From positions 1 through 39,243 of the forward strand of contig NZ_JAAGMD010000264.1 of assembly GCF_010548465.1 (NCBI RefSeq): a stretch of DNA of 39,243 nt, written 5' to 3'. How positions within the stretch are numbered: the stretch's first letter is position 1; each line of letters starts with the position of its first letter. Source of the DNA: Streptomyces sp. SID14436. Its GTDB lineage: Bacteria; Actinomycetota; Actinomycetes; Streptomycetales; Streptomycetaceae. Below the pieces are notes generated by a model. The model worked only from the letters and a program-made list of their open reading frames with translations, did not search any database and had not been told where the DNA came from. Of this stretch, positions 23,937-31,963 are shown one piece after another. The translations under genes and the position numbers were made by a program.

Positions 23937-24811
23937 TAGGAGAGTGTCAGGTCGGTCGTGATGGTTTCCCAGAGGGCGTCGAACCACTTCTGCGATTCCT
24001 CCACGAACGCCCGGTCCCGCTGCCCCGCCTGCCGGGCGAAGCAGAAGAGCAGGGACTGGGAGCCGAGGACGTCGTACATGTCGAGGGTCTGGCTGTCCCA
24101 CTCCTCCTCGCGCCGCTCCAGCCGGTAGTAGCCGTACAGCGCCTCCGCGCCGTTGAGCAGGTACAGCTTCATCGGCGGGGTGAACGGCAGGGCGCGGAAG
24201 CGGACCTGGACGTCGATGCCGTGGGTGGCGCGGACCGCGTGGAGGTTGTGGCGCAGGACCTGGGCCTGGGCGTTGCGCATGGACAGCCAGCGGTCGTGGA
24301 CCGGGTCGCTGCCGTCGCCGTCCTCCTCGACGAGGACCGGGAAGGCCAGGTTGATCGAGCGGGAGGGGAGCAGGATGCGGAAGTCGATGGACTGCGGACG
24401 GACGGCGCCCTCGTGGATCATGCGCAGGGGCTGGCCTAGGGCGACCATCAGGGTCTCGGAGGTGTGGCAGACGACGTCGATGCGGACGTGGTCGGCGCCG
24501 AAGGCGTCGGTCAGGCGGGGCGCCAGGGCGACCATCGTCGGCTGGGGCTCCTCGGGGGCGGTCACCGGTTCGGCGACGCGGGGCGGGGTGCCCTTGGTGA
24601 CGTGGGTGAGCAGGCCGGCCTCCTGCAGAGTGCGCAGGGCCTGGCGGACGGCGCCGCGTTCCACGCCGTACTGCTCGGCGAGTTCGGCCTGGGTGGGCAG
24701 GCGTTCGCCCGCCTTGAGGTCACCGCTGCGGATGCGTCCGCGCAGGGCCTCGGCGATCTCCTGGGCGGAGAGCTTTCTGCTGCCGTTCACGGCGACGTTC
24801 TCCTGGGTCAC
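23936..24811 (-). CDS. devA: DevA, GntR-type developmental repressor
   Basis: 291 aa. The N-terminal winged helix-turn-helix (about 12-75: GERLPTQAELAEQYGVERGA, VRQALRTLQEAGLL) and a C-terminal effector domain with DVVCHTSETLMVALGQPLRM, SIDFRILLPSRSINLAFPV and KLYLLNGAEALYGYY define the DevA-like group. In S. coelicolor DevA is required for proper aerial hyphae and septation and represses its own operon. The start is GTG 24811, 6 nt after TAGCGT (24818-24823), consistent with a leaderless mRNA and exactly conserved in devE; GTG 24790 with AGGAG upstream is an alternative. Followed directly by devB. Confidence 0.92.
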   Translation of the reverse strand: MTQENVAVNGSRKLSAQEIAEALRGRIRSGDLKAGERLPTQAELAEQYGVERGAVRQALRTLQEAGLLTHVTKGTPPRVAEPVTAPEEPQPTMVALAPRLTDAFGADHVRIDVVCHTSETLMVALGQPLRMIHEGAVRPQSIDFRILLPSRSINLAFPVLVEEDGDGSDPVHDRWLSMRNAQAQVLRHNLHAVRATHGIDVQVRFRALPFTPPMKLYLLNGAEALYGYYRLERREEEWDSQTLDMYDVLGSQSLLFCFARQAGQRDRAFVEESQKWFDALWETITTDLTLS

Positions 24812-24952
24812 GACCAAACGCTACAACTTTGATCCATCTTTGGGGAGTTACCCGGAAGTTGTTTATGGATATCCACCAAGCGGGGACAACCTCCATAGAG
24901 TTGGCAGCCAACTTGGCAGAGTTGGCGAACACTTACGCCACCGGGGGTCGCC
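24812..24952. promoter_or_regulatory. devA / small-protein divergent control region
   Basis: Contains a 29-bp block (24821-24849) identical at 24 of 29 positions to 26130-26158 upstream of devE, the leaderless -10 TAGCGT (24818-24823, minus strand), GGGGACAACC (24882-24891), and the palindrome AGTTGG-CAG-CCAACT at 24899-24913 with an extra half site AGTTGG at 24920-24925. GGGGG at about 24942-24946 is the ribosome binding site of the small gene. DevA is known to bind its own promoter region; the palindrome is the best operator candidate (inference). Confidence 0.75.
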
Positions 24953-25141
24953 GTGCATGTTCTCGCTCTCCTCTCCGCCGTCTTCGTCGTCACCTTCGAA
25001 CAGCTCGTGCAGTGGAAGTACGGCACCGCCGGCATCCTCGGCCTGCTGCTGCTCACCATCGGCATCAAGGCCGACCGCCCGTCCGTCAGTTCCGCCGGGG
25101 CGGTCCTGCTCGCCGTACTGGTGGCCCGGCCCGCCCTGTGA
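24953..25141 (+). CDS. Small hydrophobic protein, dev-locus family (copy 2)
   Basis: 62 aa starting with GTG 5 nt after GGGGG. Sequence landmarks: a hydrophobic N-terminal helix (LALLSAVFVVTFEQLVQWKY), a second hydrophobic helix (AGILGLLLLTIGIKADRP), and a third short one (AGAVLLAVLVARPAL). The FEQLVQWKYG/GILGLLLLTIGIKA core aligns with copy 3 (FEEVLQGKFG, GVIAFVALTVGIKA). Probably a small inner-membrane protein. It is divergent from devA and sits between devA and devE, as in S. coelicolor by recollection. Function unknown; co-conservation with a GntR repressor suggests a sensor, transporter or effector role. Confidence 0.8.
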   Translation: MHVLALLSAVFVVTFEQLVQWKYGTAGILGLLLLTIGIKADRPSVSSAGAVLLAVLVARPAL

Positions 25142-25214
25142 GGCGGCCGCGGCCCCCTTCCGGATCCTCGGGCCCCTGTACGGCGACCGCTCCGCTCCGT
25201 CCGCGTGGGAGACG

Positions 25215-26120
25215 TCAGCTCGTGAGCACCAGCTCCGAACTGATCGTCTCCCACAGTGCGTTGAACCACAGGTGGGACTGCTCGACGAACGTGGTGTCCC
25301 GCGGGCCGGCGCCCTGCGCGAAGGAGAACAGCATCGACCGGATGCCCTGGGCGTCGTACATCTGCAGGCTCTCGTGGTCGATGCGGGTCTCGTGGCGGGA
25401 CAGGGTGTAGTAGGCGAAGAGCGCCTCCGCCCCGTTCAGCAGGTACAGCTTCACCGGCGGGGTGAACGGCAGGGCCCGGAAGGAGACCCGCACGTCGATG
25501 CCGTGGGTGGCCCGCAGGGCGAGCAGGTTGTGCCGCAGCACCTGGCCCTGGGCGTTGCGCTGGGCCAGCCACCGCTCGTGCACCGGGTCGCCGCCGGGGT
25601 GGCGCTCGACCGGCACCGGGAAGGCCAGGTCGATGTCCCGGCTGGGCAGCAGCACCCGGACGTCGATCTTGGCCGGTTTCTGCCGCCCGGCGTGGATGCG
25701 GCGCAGCGGTTCCCCGATGGCCAGGGTGAGGGAGATCGCGGTCAGGCAGACGGCGTCGATCTCCACGTGCTCCGCCTCGAAGGCCGCCGTGACGCGGGAC
25801 GCCAGGGCCACGGTGGTGGGCTGGGGCGGTGCCGCCGGGCCGGCCGGGACGGGCGCCGGACCTGCGGCGACGGTCGCCGGGGCGCCCTTGGAGACGTTGG
25901 CGAGCAGGTGCTCGGACTGCAGGATGCGCAGCGCACGGCGCACGACGCCGCGCTCCACACCGAACTCGCCGGCCAACTGGGCCTGGGTGGGCATGCGGTC
26001 GCCCGGTCGCAGCGCTCCGGTCCTGATCCGGTCGCGCAACGCGTCGGCCACCTCGCGATGTGTCCTCCGTGGCCGCTGTGACCTCTTCCGTCCTGCGACG
26101 GAGACGTGTTCCGGCTCCAC
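25215..26120 (-). CDS. devE: DevE, DevA paralogue, GntR-type regulator
   Basis: 301 aa. Same architecture as DevA: winged helix (GDRMPTQAQLAGEFGVERGV, VRRALRILQSEHLL), an Ala/Pro linker (about 88-105) longer than in DevA, and the effector domain (DAVCLTAISLTLAIGEPLRR, KIDVRVLLPSRDIDLAFPV, KLYLLNGAEALFAYYTLSRH). GTG 26120 lies 6 nt after TAGGGT (26127-26132), again leaderless. In S. coelicolor a devA duplicate next to devA (devE) has been described with a distinct developmental role; position and similarity point to that gene. No HAD gene follows it. The 3' end faces the 62-aa protein gene across a 73-bp gap. Confidence 0.88.
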   Translation of the reverse strand: MEPEHVSVAGRKRSQRPRRTHREVADALRDRIRTGALRPGDRMPTQAQLAGEFGVERGVVRRALRILQSEHLLANVSKGAPATVAAGPAPVPAGPAAPPQPTTVALASRVTAAFEAEHVEIDAVCLTAISLTLAIGEPLRRIHAGRQKPAKIDVRVLLPSRDIDLAFPVPVERHPGGDPVHERWLAQRNAQGQVLRHNLLALRATHGIDVRVSFRALPFTPPVKLYLLNGAEALFAYYTLSRHETRIDHESLQMYDAQGIRSMLFSFAQGAGPRDTTFVEQSHLWFNALWETISSELVLTS

Positions 26121-26299
26121 AACCAAACCCTACAACTTCTCGCCATCTTTGGGCAGTTCAGGCAACGGTGGTTATGAGTCGACCACAAGTGGAGATAACT
26201 CAGAACAAGTTGGTGACCAACTTGAGCAACATGGTCGACGCAACGAGGGGTTGGCCACCAGGGTGACGGTTGGGGACCACGACGCCAAGGGGGACCGCC
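26121..26299. promoter_or_regulatory. devE / small-protein divergent control region
   Basis: Holds the 29-bp block 26130-26158 shared with the devA region, TAGGGT -10 (26127-26132, minus), GGAGATAACT (26191-26200) at the place of GGGGACAACC, and a stronger palindrome CAAGTTGG-TGA-CCAACTTG at 26206-26224 (8-bp arms). GGGGGA at about 26290-26294 precedes the small gene. Confidence 0.75.
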
Positions 26300-26485
26300 A
26301 TGCCGCTCATCGCCCTCGTCCTCGCCGCCCTGGCCGTGGGGTTCGAAGAGGTCCTGCAAGGGAAGTTCGGGCCGATGGGGGTCATCGCCTTCGTCGCCCT
26401 CACCGTGGGCATCAAGGCGAAGAACAACCTGATCAGCGGCATCGGCGCGGTCATCCTCGTGATGCTGCTCGCCCAGCCCGGCTGA
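26300..26485 (+). CDS. Small hydrophobic protein, dev-locus family (copy 3)
   Basis: 61 aa from ATG 26300, 5 nt after GGGGGA; an upstream in-frame start at 26270 lacks a site and is not conserved. Core FEEVLQGKFGPMGVIAFVAL, TVGIKAKNNLISGIGAVILV and a terminal MLLAQPG closely follow copy 2. Two to three membrane-spanning segments with a conserved acidic Glu pair at the end of helix 1 and Lys in the turn. Divergent from devE. Function unknown. The gap to the next gene (26486-26660) contains a GC-rich inverted repeat near 26518-26533 that may terminate it. Confidence 0.8.
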   Translation: MPLIALVLAALAVGFEEVLQGKFGPMGVIAFVALTVGIKAKNNLISGIGAVILVMLLAQPG

Positions 26486-26660
26486 GCGGGCGTCCCCGGC
26501 CGGACCGCTGACCGGGCCCCCTTCCGGAGGGGAGCCGGGAGCCCCGTCAGCAGGTACCGCCCGCACCACCACAACCACAACTGAACAGCTCGCTACGGAT
26601 GAGCGCCCACCTGTCACCGGCGGAAGGAGGACAGCACCCGGAGCGCGACCGCGACAGCGC

Positions 26661-27917
26661 TCAGAACAGGTCCGGGCACCACGGTCGCCGGGACGTACGC
26701 AGCAGGGCGTCGGCCTCACGGGCGGCGCCCGCTCGTTCTTCCCGGACCCGGCCGAGCGCCGCCAGCCGCACCGCCGACTCGTCCCCCAGCCAGAGCGTCG
26801 CCAACTCGGCCACGCCCAGCGTGAGATCGGCCCGCCCGGTGGTCTCCTCGCACCGGCCGGTCCCGTCCGCGGACGCCTCCAGCCGGTACCGGCCGCCGGT
26901 CAGCCCGCTGCCGTCCGTCACCTCCAGCACCAGCGCGCCCGCGGCCTGGTACGTCCGCGCCTCCAGTGCCCGGACGACGTCCAGGACGCGCACCCACAAC
27001 CAGTCCGCCTGGGTGGTGACCGCGGCCGCCCGCGGGTCGGGCAGGAACTGCGGGAGCAGGTCGTCGGGGGCCCGCCAGCCGCTCCTGACCCGCACCACCC
27101 AGTCGATCGAGCACAGGTACCGCCACAGCGCCCGCTCGGCGGCCGGGCTCACGGCGAGCAGCCACTTCACCGTCGCCGTGTTCAACGGCTGCTTGGCGTC
27201 GCCCCAGGTGTCGTCCGCGCGGTAGGAGACCATCCCCTGCACCTCGCCGTCCGCCGCCCGGTACACGGCGAAGTACGGCTCGTCCCAGGAGGCGTGGAAG
27301 CGGACGGCGCCGGTGGCCAGCTGCCACCACAGGTCGTCGCGGCTCACCGCGCCCGGCTGGTTCCGCCGCAGCCGCTCGTGCAGCTCCGGGCCCAGCTTGC
27401 GGACGTCCGCACCGTCCACCAGGTCGATCCGGCCGCCGTCCTCGGGGCCCGCCCAGCGCGGGTCCAGGCCGCTGCGCGGCACGTCGACCGTCCACTCGGT
27501 GGCCGACGTCGCGGGACCGAAGCCGTACCGGCCGTAGATCGGGTACTCGGCGGCGATCAGGGTCGCGACCACGTCCCCGCGCTCCTTCGCGGCGGCCAGG
27601 TCCTGCGCCATCATCCGGCTGAGGAGGCCGCGCCGGCGGTGGGTGGCGGTCACGGTGACGTTGGAGACGGCGTCGGCGGGCACCGCCGCGCCGCCGACCG
27701 CGGTGAGCTCCTGCGGGAAGGACCGGAGGGTCGCCACGCAGCGCCCGTCGTCGAACGCCCCCAGCGAGCGGCCGGGCCGGAACTGCAGGCGGCGCGCCTC
27801 CAGGACGTCGTCGGACGAGGTGGGCTCGCGCAGGAAGCCGGTGTTGAGCGCCCGGTTCCAGTCCGGGAACTCGGGCTCGGTGATCGGGCGTACGTCGATG
27901 GCGGAGCGGGACGTCAT
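26661..27917 (-). CDS. Eis-family GNAT N-acetyltransferase
   Basis: A 418-aa protein with the Eis architecture: an N-terminal GNAT domain ([20 protein letters not shown] is motif A with the RxxGxL/R acetyl-CoA loop, [16 protein letters not shown] the next conserved segment), a central GNAT-like domain (about 165-300), and a sterol-carrier-like C-terminal domain ending PWCPDLF, where the terminal carboxylate is thought to act as general base in Eis enzymes. Eis proteins acetylate multiple amines of aminoglycosides or lysine side chains; the natural substrate here is unknown. ATG 27917 is chosen by motif spacing. It is followed at 26486-26660 by no gene. Confidence 0.88.
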   Translation of the reverse strand: MTSRSAIDVRPITEPEFPDWNRALNTGFLREPTSSDDVLEARRLQFRPGRSLGAFDDGRCVATLRSFPQELTAVGGAAVPADAVSNVTVTATHRRRGLLSRMMAQDLAAAKERGDVVATLIAAEYPIYGRYGFGPATSATEWTVDVPRSGLDPRWAGPEDGGRIDLVDGADVRKLGPELHERLRRNQPGAVSRDDLWWQLATGAVRFHASWDEPYFAVYRAADGEVQGMVSYRADDTWGDAKQPLNTATVKWLLAVSPAAERALWRYLCSIDWVVRVRSGWRAPDDLLPQFLPDPRAAAVTTQADWLWVRVLDVVRALEARTYQAAGALVLEVTDGSGLTGGRYRLEASADGTGRCEETTGRADLTLGVAELATLWLGDESAVRLAALGRVREERAGAAREADALLRTSRRPWCPDLF

Positions 27918-27966
27918 GCGCCCCACGGTAGGGGCGCCGGGGAAACGCTGTCGTGGCATTTTCCGG

Positions 27967-28010
27967 GCGCCCGCCGGGTGCCGGCCGTGCGCCCGCCGGG
28001 TGCCCACCGT
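27967..28010. repeat. 22-bp direct repeat, two copies
   Basis: GCGCCCGCCGGGTGCC occurs at 27967-27982 and 27989-28004, each followed by a 6-bp near-copy ending in CCGT. It lies in the 163-base gap between the acetyltransferase promoter side and the asparaginase 3' end. No function inferred. Confidence 0.8.
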
Positions 28011-28080
28011 GACGCCCGTGCGCGCGCGGCCTGCGCCCGGCCTGTCGTTCCCGTGCGCCCGATCAACGGCCTCCGAGGAC

Positions 28081-29082
28081 TCAGAAGACCGCCCGGACCT
28101 CCCCCACCACCTCCGCGCCCCCGGTCAGCGGCGCGGCGCCGATCCGGTCGACCACCGGGCCGTCCACGCCCATCAACCGCAGGGCCCGGGCCAGGACCGG
28201 GCCCAGGGCGCGCAGGGAGCCGTCCTCCACCTTGAAGGCCAGGGCCCGGCCGTCCGGCAGGGCGACCGCCTGGACGGCCTCCGCGCCCATCTTGGACAGG
28301 GCACCGGGAACGGCCCGCATCAGCCAGGTGTCGGCCCGGCGGGTCCCGGCGACGTACTCGGGGTGGGCCCGCATCGCGTCGGCGACCCGGCGTTCGGGCG
28401 TGCCGGGAGCGGCCAGGACGAAGGAGCGGTAGGCGCGGGCCAGGCCGGTGAGGCCGATGGCGAGCAGCGGGGCACCGCAGCCGTCGGTGCCGGTCGCCGC
28501 CACCGGTTCGCCCGCCGCTTCCTCCACGCCCTGGTGGATGAGCCGCTGGAGCGGGTGGTCCGGGTCGAGGTAGCCCTCCAGCGGCCAGCCGTTGCGCGCG
28601 CAGGCCGCCAGCATCGCGGTGTGCTTGCCGGAGCAGTTCATGGTCACCCGGTCCCGTACGCCTCTGGCCGCCAGGTACGTCTCCCGCTCCTCGGCGTCCA
28701 GCGGCAGGTCGGGCGGGCAGGCCAGCTGTTCCGCGGTCAGCCCGTGCTCGGCGAGCATCTTGCGGACCAGATCCCGGTGAAAGGTTTCTCCGGAGTGGCT
28801 GGCGGCGGCGAGCGCCAGCCGCTCACCCGACAGGTCCAGGCCCGCCCGCAGCACCCCGGCCGCCTGCATCGGCTTGTTGCTGGAGCGCGGGAAGACGGGC
28901 GCCGTCACCTCGCCCAGCGCCAGCTCCACGGCCCCGTCGGCGCCGAGCAGGACCAGGCTCCCCCGGTGCCGCCCCTCGACGAAGCCGGAGCGCACCACCT
29001 CCGCCAGCACCGGCGGTGCCGGGGAGGGCGTGGACGAGGGCGTCGACGAGGGCGAGCGGGGCGAGGGGGACGGTGCGGGCAT
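28081..29082 (-). CDS. L-asparaginase II family protein
   Basis: A 333-aa cytoplasmic protein of the asparaginase_II (Rhizobium etli type) family, unrelated to the E. coli enzymes. Conserved segments: [13 protein letters not shown] with the catalytic-region Ser-Ser-Asn-Lys, [37 protein letters not shown], and a near-C-terminal KVEDGS. It should hydrolyse L-asparagine to aspartate and ammonia. The first 25 residues are Ser/Pro-rich and probably disordered; the true start may be a little downstream. It follows rsiG on the same strand after 72 bases, with a hairpin between them. Confidence 0.88.
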   Translation of the reverse strand: MPAPSPSPRSPSSTPSSTPSPAPPVLAEVVRSGFVEGRHRGSLVLLGADGAVELALGEVTAPVFPRSSNKPMQAAGVLRAGLDLSGERLALAAASHSGETFHRDLVRKMLAEHGLTAEQLACPPDLPLDAEERETYLAARGVRDRVTMNCSGKHTAMLAACARNGWPLEGYLDPDHPLQRLIHQGVEEAAGEPVAATGTDGCGAPLLAIGLTGLARAYRSFVLAAPGTPERRVADAMRAHPEYVAGTRRADTWLMRAVPGALSKMGAEAVQAVALPDGRALAFKVEDGSLRALGPVLARALRLMGVDGPVVDRIGAAPLTGGAEVVGEVRAVF

Positions 29083-29125
29083 CGGCGGTGGCCTTCCGGG
29101 CGCGGGACGACCCGCGCACCGCGAG

Positions 29126-29144
29126 GGCCCGGGATCACCGGGCC
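29126..29144 (-). terminator. Hairpin between rsiG and the asparaginase gene
   Basis: GGCCCGG (29126-29132) and CCGGGCC (29138-29144) form a perfect 7-bp stem with a 5-nt loop, 10 bases past the rsiG stop. It may end rsiG transcripts or only weaken read-through. Confidence 0.55.
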
Positions 29145-29154
29145 TGCCTTCGCG

Positions 29155-29796
29155 TCACACGAGCAGGTCGTCGACTTGAGCTTCTCCCTCACGGTACCTG
29201 CGGGCGATTTCCGCGCTGCACCCGTCGGCCGTCCGCTGCAGGCGCTGCCGCCGTCCGGACACCTGCTGCTCGTAGCGCACCAGCCGGCCCATCGCCGCGT
29301 GCAGCTCGCCGTCGGTGCGGGCCCCGAGGTCGGACAGCTCCACCTCGGCGAGCATCTCGGCCGCCAGCCGCCCGTACTCCTCGCTCTGCGGGGTGCTCAG
29401 GGTGACGTGGCGGGCGGAGGAGCGGTGCCGGGTCGGCGCGTCCCGCAGGATCTCCGGGAGCCGCTCCACCACGGAAGCCGGAGGCATCCGGGGCGGTGCG
29501 GTGCCGGCCGCGGCCGCCGCGGGGGTGCGGCGCGAGAGTTCCGCGTGCAGGATGTCGATCCGCCCCTGGAGCAGCCGCCGTACGTAACTGAGGTCGGCCT
29601 CGTCGCGCTGCGCGTCCCGGCGCAGGGTGCGCAGCTCGGGCAGGCTCAGTGCGGTCAGGTCGTGCTCGGGCTGGTTCTCGGGCATCACAGGGCTGTCCGT
29701 TCGCTGCATGGGCGGCCGGTGGAACTGCGGTTCCCCGGCCCCCGCGTGGGTCGGCGCGCCGGCCCCGACCGGATGCCCGGTCCCTCGTGTGCTCAT
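29155..29796 (-). CDS. rsiG: RsiG, c-di-GMP-binding anti-sigma factor for WhiG
   Basis: A 213-aa helical protein. Two copies of the RsiG c-di-GMP signature E-x3-S-x2-R-x3-Q-x3-D are exact: E66-S70-R73-Q77-D81 and E176-S180-R183-Q187-D191. In Streptomyces RsiG binds two intercalated c-di-GMP molecules through these twin coiled-coil motifs and then sequesters the sporulation sigma factor WhiG, so falling c-di-GMP releases WhiG. The N-terminal 40 residues are disordered, and an Ala/Pro linker (91-106) lies between the helices. ATG 29796 has AGAGG close upstream; later ATGs at residues 30 and 38 are possible. whiG itself is not in this window. Confidence 0.95.
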   Translation of the reverse strand: MSTRGTGHPVGAGAPTHAGAGEPQFHRPPMQRTDSPVMPENQPEHDLTALSLPELRTLRRDAQRDEADLSYVRRLLQGRIDILHAELSRRTPAAAAAGTAPPRMPPASVVERLPEILRDAPTRHRSSARHVTLSTPQSEEYGRLAAEMLAEVELSDLGARTDGELHAAMGRLVRYEQQVSGRRQRLQRTADGCSAEIARRYREGEAQVDDLLV

Positions 29797-29986
29797 GTGC
29801 CTCTACCGTCCCCTCGACCGGCGTGTGCCAAGCATCGTGCCACCCCTCACGGCCGCTGCGTGACCGAGTGCTCCCGATCAGCCCCAGATGGGGGGTTAAG
29901 GAGTAAAAATAGCCCGACCGGGGAGCCCCGCGGACCGCGTCCGAGGGCCGGTCGGGGGGCGGTCCGGCACCCGGCATCATGGTCGT

Positions 29987-30412
29987 ATGCGTGCAGTGGT
30001 GCAGAGGGTGGACGGCGCGAGCGTCGTCGTGGACGGCGAGACGGTGGGGGCCATCGAGGGCGAGGGCCTGTGCGTCCTGGTCGGGGTGACCCACGAGGAC
30101 ACCAAGGAGAAGGCGGCGCAGCTCGCCCGCAAGCTGTGGTCGATCCGGATGCTGCAGGACGAGCGGTCGTGCAGCGACATCGACGCCCCGCTCCTGGTGA
30201 TCAGCCAGTTCACCCTTTACGGCGACGCCCGCAAGGGCCGCCGCCCCACCTGGAACGCCGCCGCGCCCGGTGACGTGGCCGAGCCGCTGGTCGACGAGGT
30301 GGTGGCGCAGCTGCGCGCCCTGGGCGCGACGGTGGCCACGGGCCGCTTCGGGGCGCGGATGCGGGTGTCGCTGACCAACGACGGCCCGTTCACCGTCCTG
30401 CTGGAGATCTGA
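29987..30412 (+). CDS. dtd: D-aminoacyl-tRNA deacylase
   Basis: A 141-aa enzyme of the DTD family that hydrolyses D-amino acids (and glycine) from mischarged tRNA. Both active-site signatures are present: [15 protein letters not shown] (the SQxTL motif) and [13 protein letters not shown] (NxGPxT-type, with F in place of V before T). [20 protein letters not shown] is the classical N-terminus. Full length compared with the family. CATCAT 6 nt before the ATG suggests a leaderless mRNA. It is convergent with ygfZ. Confidence 0.96.
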   Translation: MRAVVQRVDGASVVVDGETVGAIEGEGLCVLVGVTHEDTKEKAAQLARKLWSIRMLQDERSCSDIDAPLLVISQFTLYGDARKGRRPTWNAAAPGDVAEPLVDEVVAQLRALGATVATGRFGARMRVSLTNDGPFTVLLEI

Positions 30413-30444
30413 GCCCGCCGGGACACCTCCCCGGGGGGCCGGAA

Positions 30445-30467
30445 CGGTCCCGCGCGGGGCGGGACCG
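30445..30467. terminator. Bidirectional hairpin between dtd and ygfZ
   Basis: CGGTCCCGC (30445-30453) pairs perfectly with GCGGGACCG (30459-30467) around a 5-nt loop, midway between two convergent stops (30412 and 30474). Confidence 0.75.
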
Positions 30468-30473
30468 GTGTGC

Positions 30474-31439
30474 TCAGGGCTCGACCACGGTCTCCTGGGC
30501 CGCGGCCGTGTCCCCGGCCAGCAGCCGCGCGTCGACCGGCACATTGCGCTTGATCAGCGCGAGCGCGACCGGCCCCAGCTCGTGGTGGCGCACGGACGTC
30601 GTGACGAAGCCGATCCGGCGGCCCTCGGGGCCGTCGTCCGCGACGCGGATGTCGGTGCCCGGCGTCGGCAGGTGGACCTCGCTGCCGTCCAGGTGCAGGA
30701 AGACCATCCGGCGGGGCGGCTTGCCGAGGTTCTGCACCCGGGCGACGGTCTCCTGGCCGCGGTAGCAGCCCTTCTCCAGGTGCACCGCGCCGCCGATCCA
30801 GCCCAGCTCGTGCGGGATGGTGCGGTGGTCGGTCTCGAAGCCGAGCCGGGGGCGGTGCTGCTCCACGCGCAGCGCCTCGTGGGCGAGGATCCCGGCGGGC
30901 GGCCCGGCCTGCTCGGCGAACCGCTCCAGGTCGGCCCTGGGCAGGAAGACGTCGCGGCCGTACGGGGTCTCCCGCACGACGGTGCCCTCGGGCACCTCGG
31001 TGATGGAACCGGCCGGCAGACTCACCACCGCGTAGTCGGCGGTGCGGTCGGCGACCTCGACCCGGTAGAAGAACTTCATCGACTCCAGGTAGCCGATCAG
31101 GGCCTCCTGGGTGCCGGGCTCGACGTGGGCCCAGACGGTCTCGCCGTCGTCGACCAGGTACAGGACGTGCTCGATGTGGCCGTTGGCGGAGAGGATCAGC
31201 GCCTCGGTGGCCCGGTGCGGCGGAAGCTCGCTGACGTGCTGGGTGAGCAGCAGGTGCAGCCAGCTGAGCCGTTCCGCCCCGGAGACGGTCACGACCCCGC
31301 GGTGGGACAGGTCGACGAAACCGGTGCCGTCGGCGAGGGCGCGCTGTTCGCGGAACAGGTCGCCGTAGTGGGCGGCCACGCCTTCGTCCACGCCTTCGGC
31401 GGGGACGGCGCCCGGCAGGGTCAGCAGGGGGCTCTTCAT
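30474..31439 (-). CDS. ygfZ: YgfZ/GcvT-type folate-binding protein (Fe-S maintenance)
   Basis: A 321-aa protein of the GcvT-like YgfZ family. The signature KGCYRGQETVAR with its conserved Cys is intact, preceded by IPHELGWIGGAVHLEK. The N-terminal aminomethyltransferase-like region (FVDLSHRGVVTVSGAERLSW) is typical. YgfZ/IBA57 proteins help assemble or repair 4Fe-4S clusters in a tetrahydrofolate-linked manner. It starts 9 nt after the nur stop, with AGAGG overlapping the nur 3' end, so nur and ygfZ form one operon. Confidence 0.92.
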   Translation of the reverse strand: MKSPLLTLPGAVPAEGVDEGVAAHYGDLFREQRALADGTGFVDLSHRGVVTVSGAERLSWLHLLLTQHVSELPPHRATEALILSANGHIEHVLYLVDDGETVWAHVEPGTQEALIGYLESMKFFYRVEVADRTADYAVVSLPAGSITEVPEGTVVRETPYGRDVFLPRADLERFAEQAGPPAGILAHEALRVEQHRPRLGFETDHRTIPHELGWIGGAVHLEKGCYRGQETVARVQNLGKPPRRMVFLHLDGSEVHLPTPGTDIRVADDGPEGRRIGFVTTSVRHHELGPVALALIKRNVPVDARLLAGDTAAAQETVVEP

Positions 31440-31448
31440 GCCTCTAGC

Positions 31449-31886
31449 CTACGACTCGGTAGTTGAAGCCTTCAGGGTGCAGGTCTCGCAGCGTCCGAAG
31501 ATCGCGAAGTGCTTCAGATCGGTGTCGAAGCCGAAGGTCTCCCGCAGTTTGGCGGTGAACTCCGCGGCCACCTCCACGTCCGCCTCGATGACGTCCGTGC
31601 AGTCGCGGCACACCAGGTGGAGATGGTGGTGCCGGTCGGCGAGGTGGTAGGTCGGGGCGCCGTGCCCGAGGTGGGCGTGGCTGACCAGGCCGAGCTCCTC
31701 CAAAAGCTCCAGCGTGCGGTAGACGGTGGAGATGTTCACCCCCGACGCGGTCTTGCGCACCTCGACGAGGATGTCGTCGGGGGTCGCGTGCTCCAGGGTG
31801 TCCACGGCTTCGAGCACGAGTTGGCGCTGCGGCGTCAGCCGGTAGCCGCGCTGCCTGAGGTCGCTCTTCCAGTCGGTGCTCACCAC
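31449..31886 (-). CDS. nur: Nur, nickel-responsive Fur-family regulator
   Basis: A 145-aa Fur-family repressor nearly identical to the S. coelicolor nickel regulator Nur as I recall it. The helix-turn-helix lies at about 17-66 (GYRLTPQRQLVLEAV, ISTVYRTLELLEELGLV). All nickel-site ligands (His70, His72, His126) and the second metal site (His33, His86, His88, His90) are present, plus CxxC pairs Cys93/Cys96 and Cys133/Cys136. With Ni2+, Nur represses nickel uptake and the iron superoxide dismutase gene and so favours Ni-SOD. GTG 31886 follows TAGACT by 7 nt, a leaderless start. Co-transcribed with ygfZ. Confidence 0.95.
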   Translation of the reverse strand: MVSTDWKSDLRQRGYRLTPQRQLVLEAVDTLEHATPDDILVEVRKTASGVNISTVYRTLELLEELGLVSHAHLGHGAPTYHLADRHHHLHLVCRDCTDVIEADVEVAAEFTAKLRETFGFDTDLKHFAIFGRCETCTLKASTTES

Positions 31887-31901
31887 GGTGACGAGTCTAG
31901 A

Positions 31902-31931
31902 GCGGGCCCGGCCGGTTCGGGCCGGGCCTGC
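31902..31931 (-). terminator. Hairpin terminator after the nitrobindin gene
   Basis: GGCCCGGCC (31905-31913) pairs with GGCCGGGCC (31920-31928); three more pairs extend it to a 12-bp stem. It lies between the nitrobindin stop (31964) and the nur start. Confidence 0.75.
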
Positions 31932-31963
31932 GGGAAGGCGGGGAGAACCGGCCGGAGCCGGGT

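Noticed and set aside
24153..26081. 642-codon plus-strand frame across devA and devE
   Set aside because: It is the complement of two regulator genes and the small gene in a shifted frame, without coding bias or domains.
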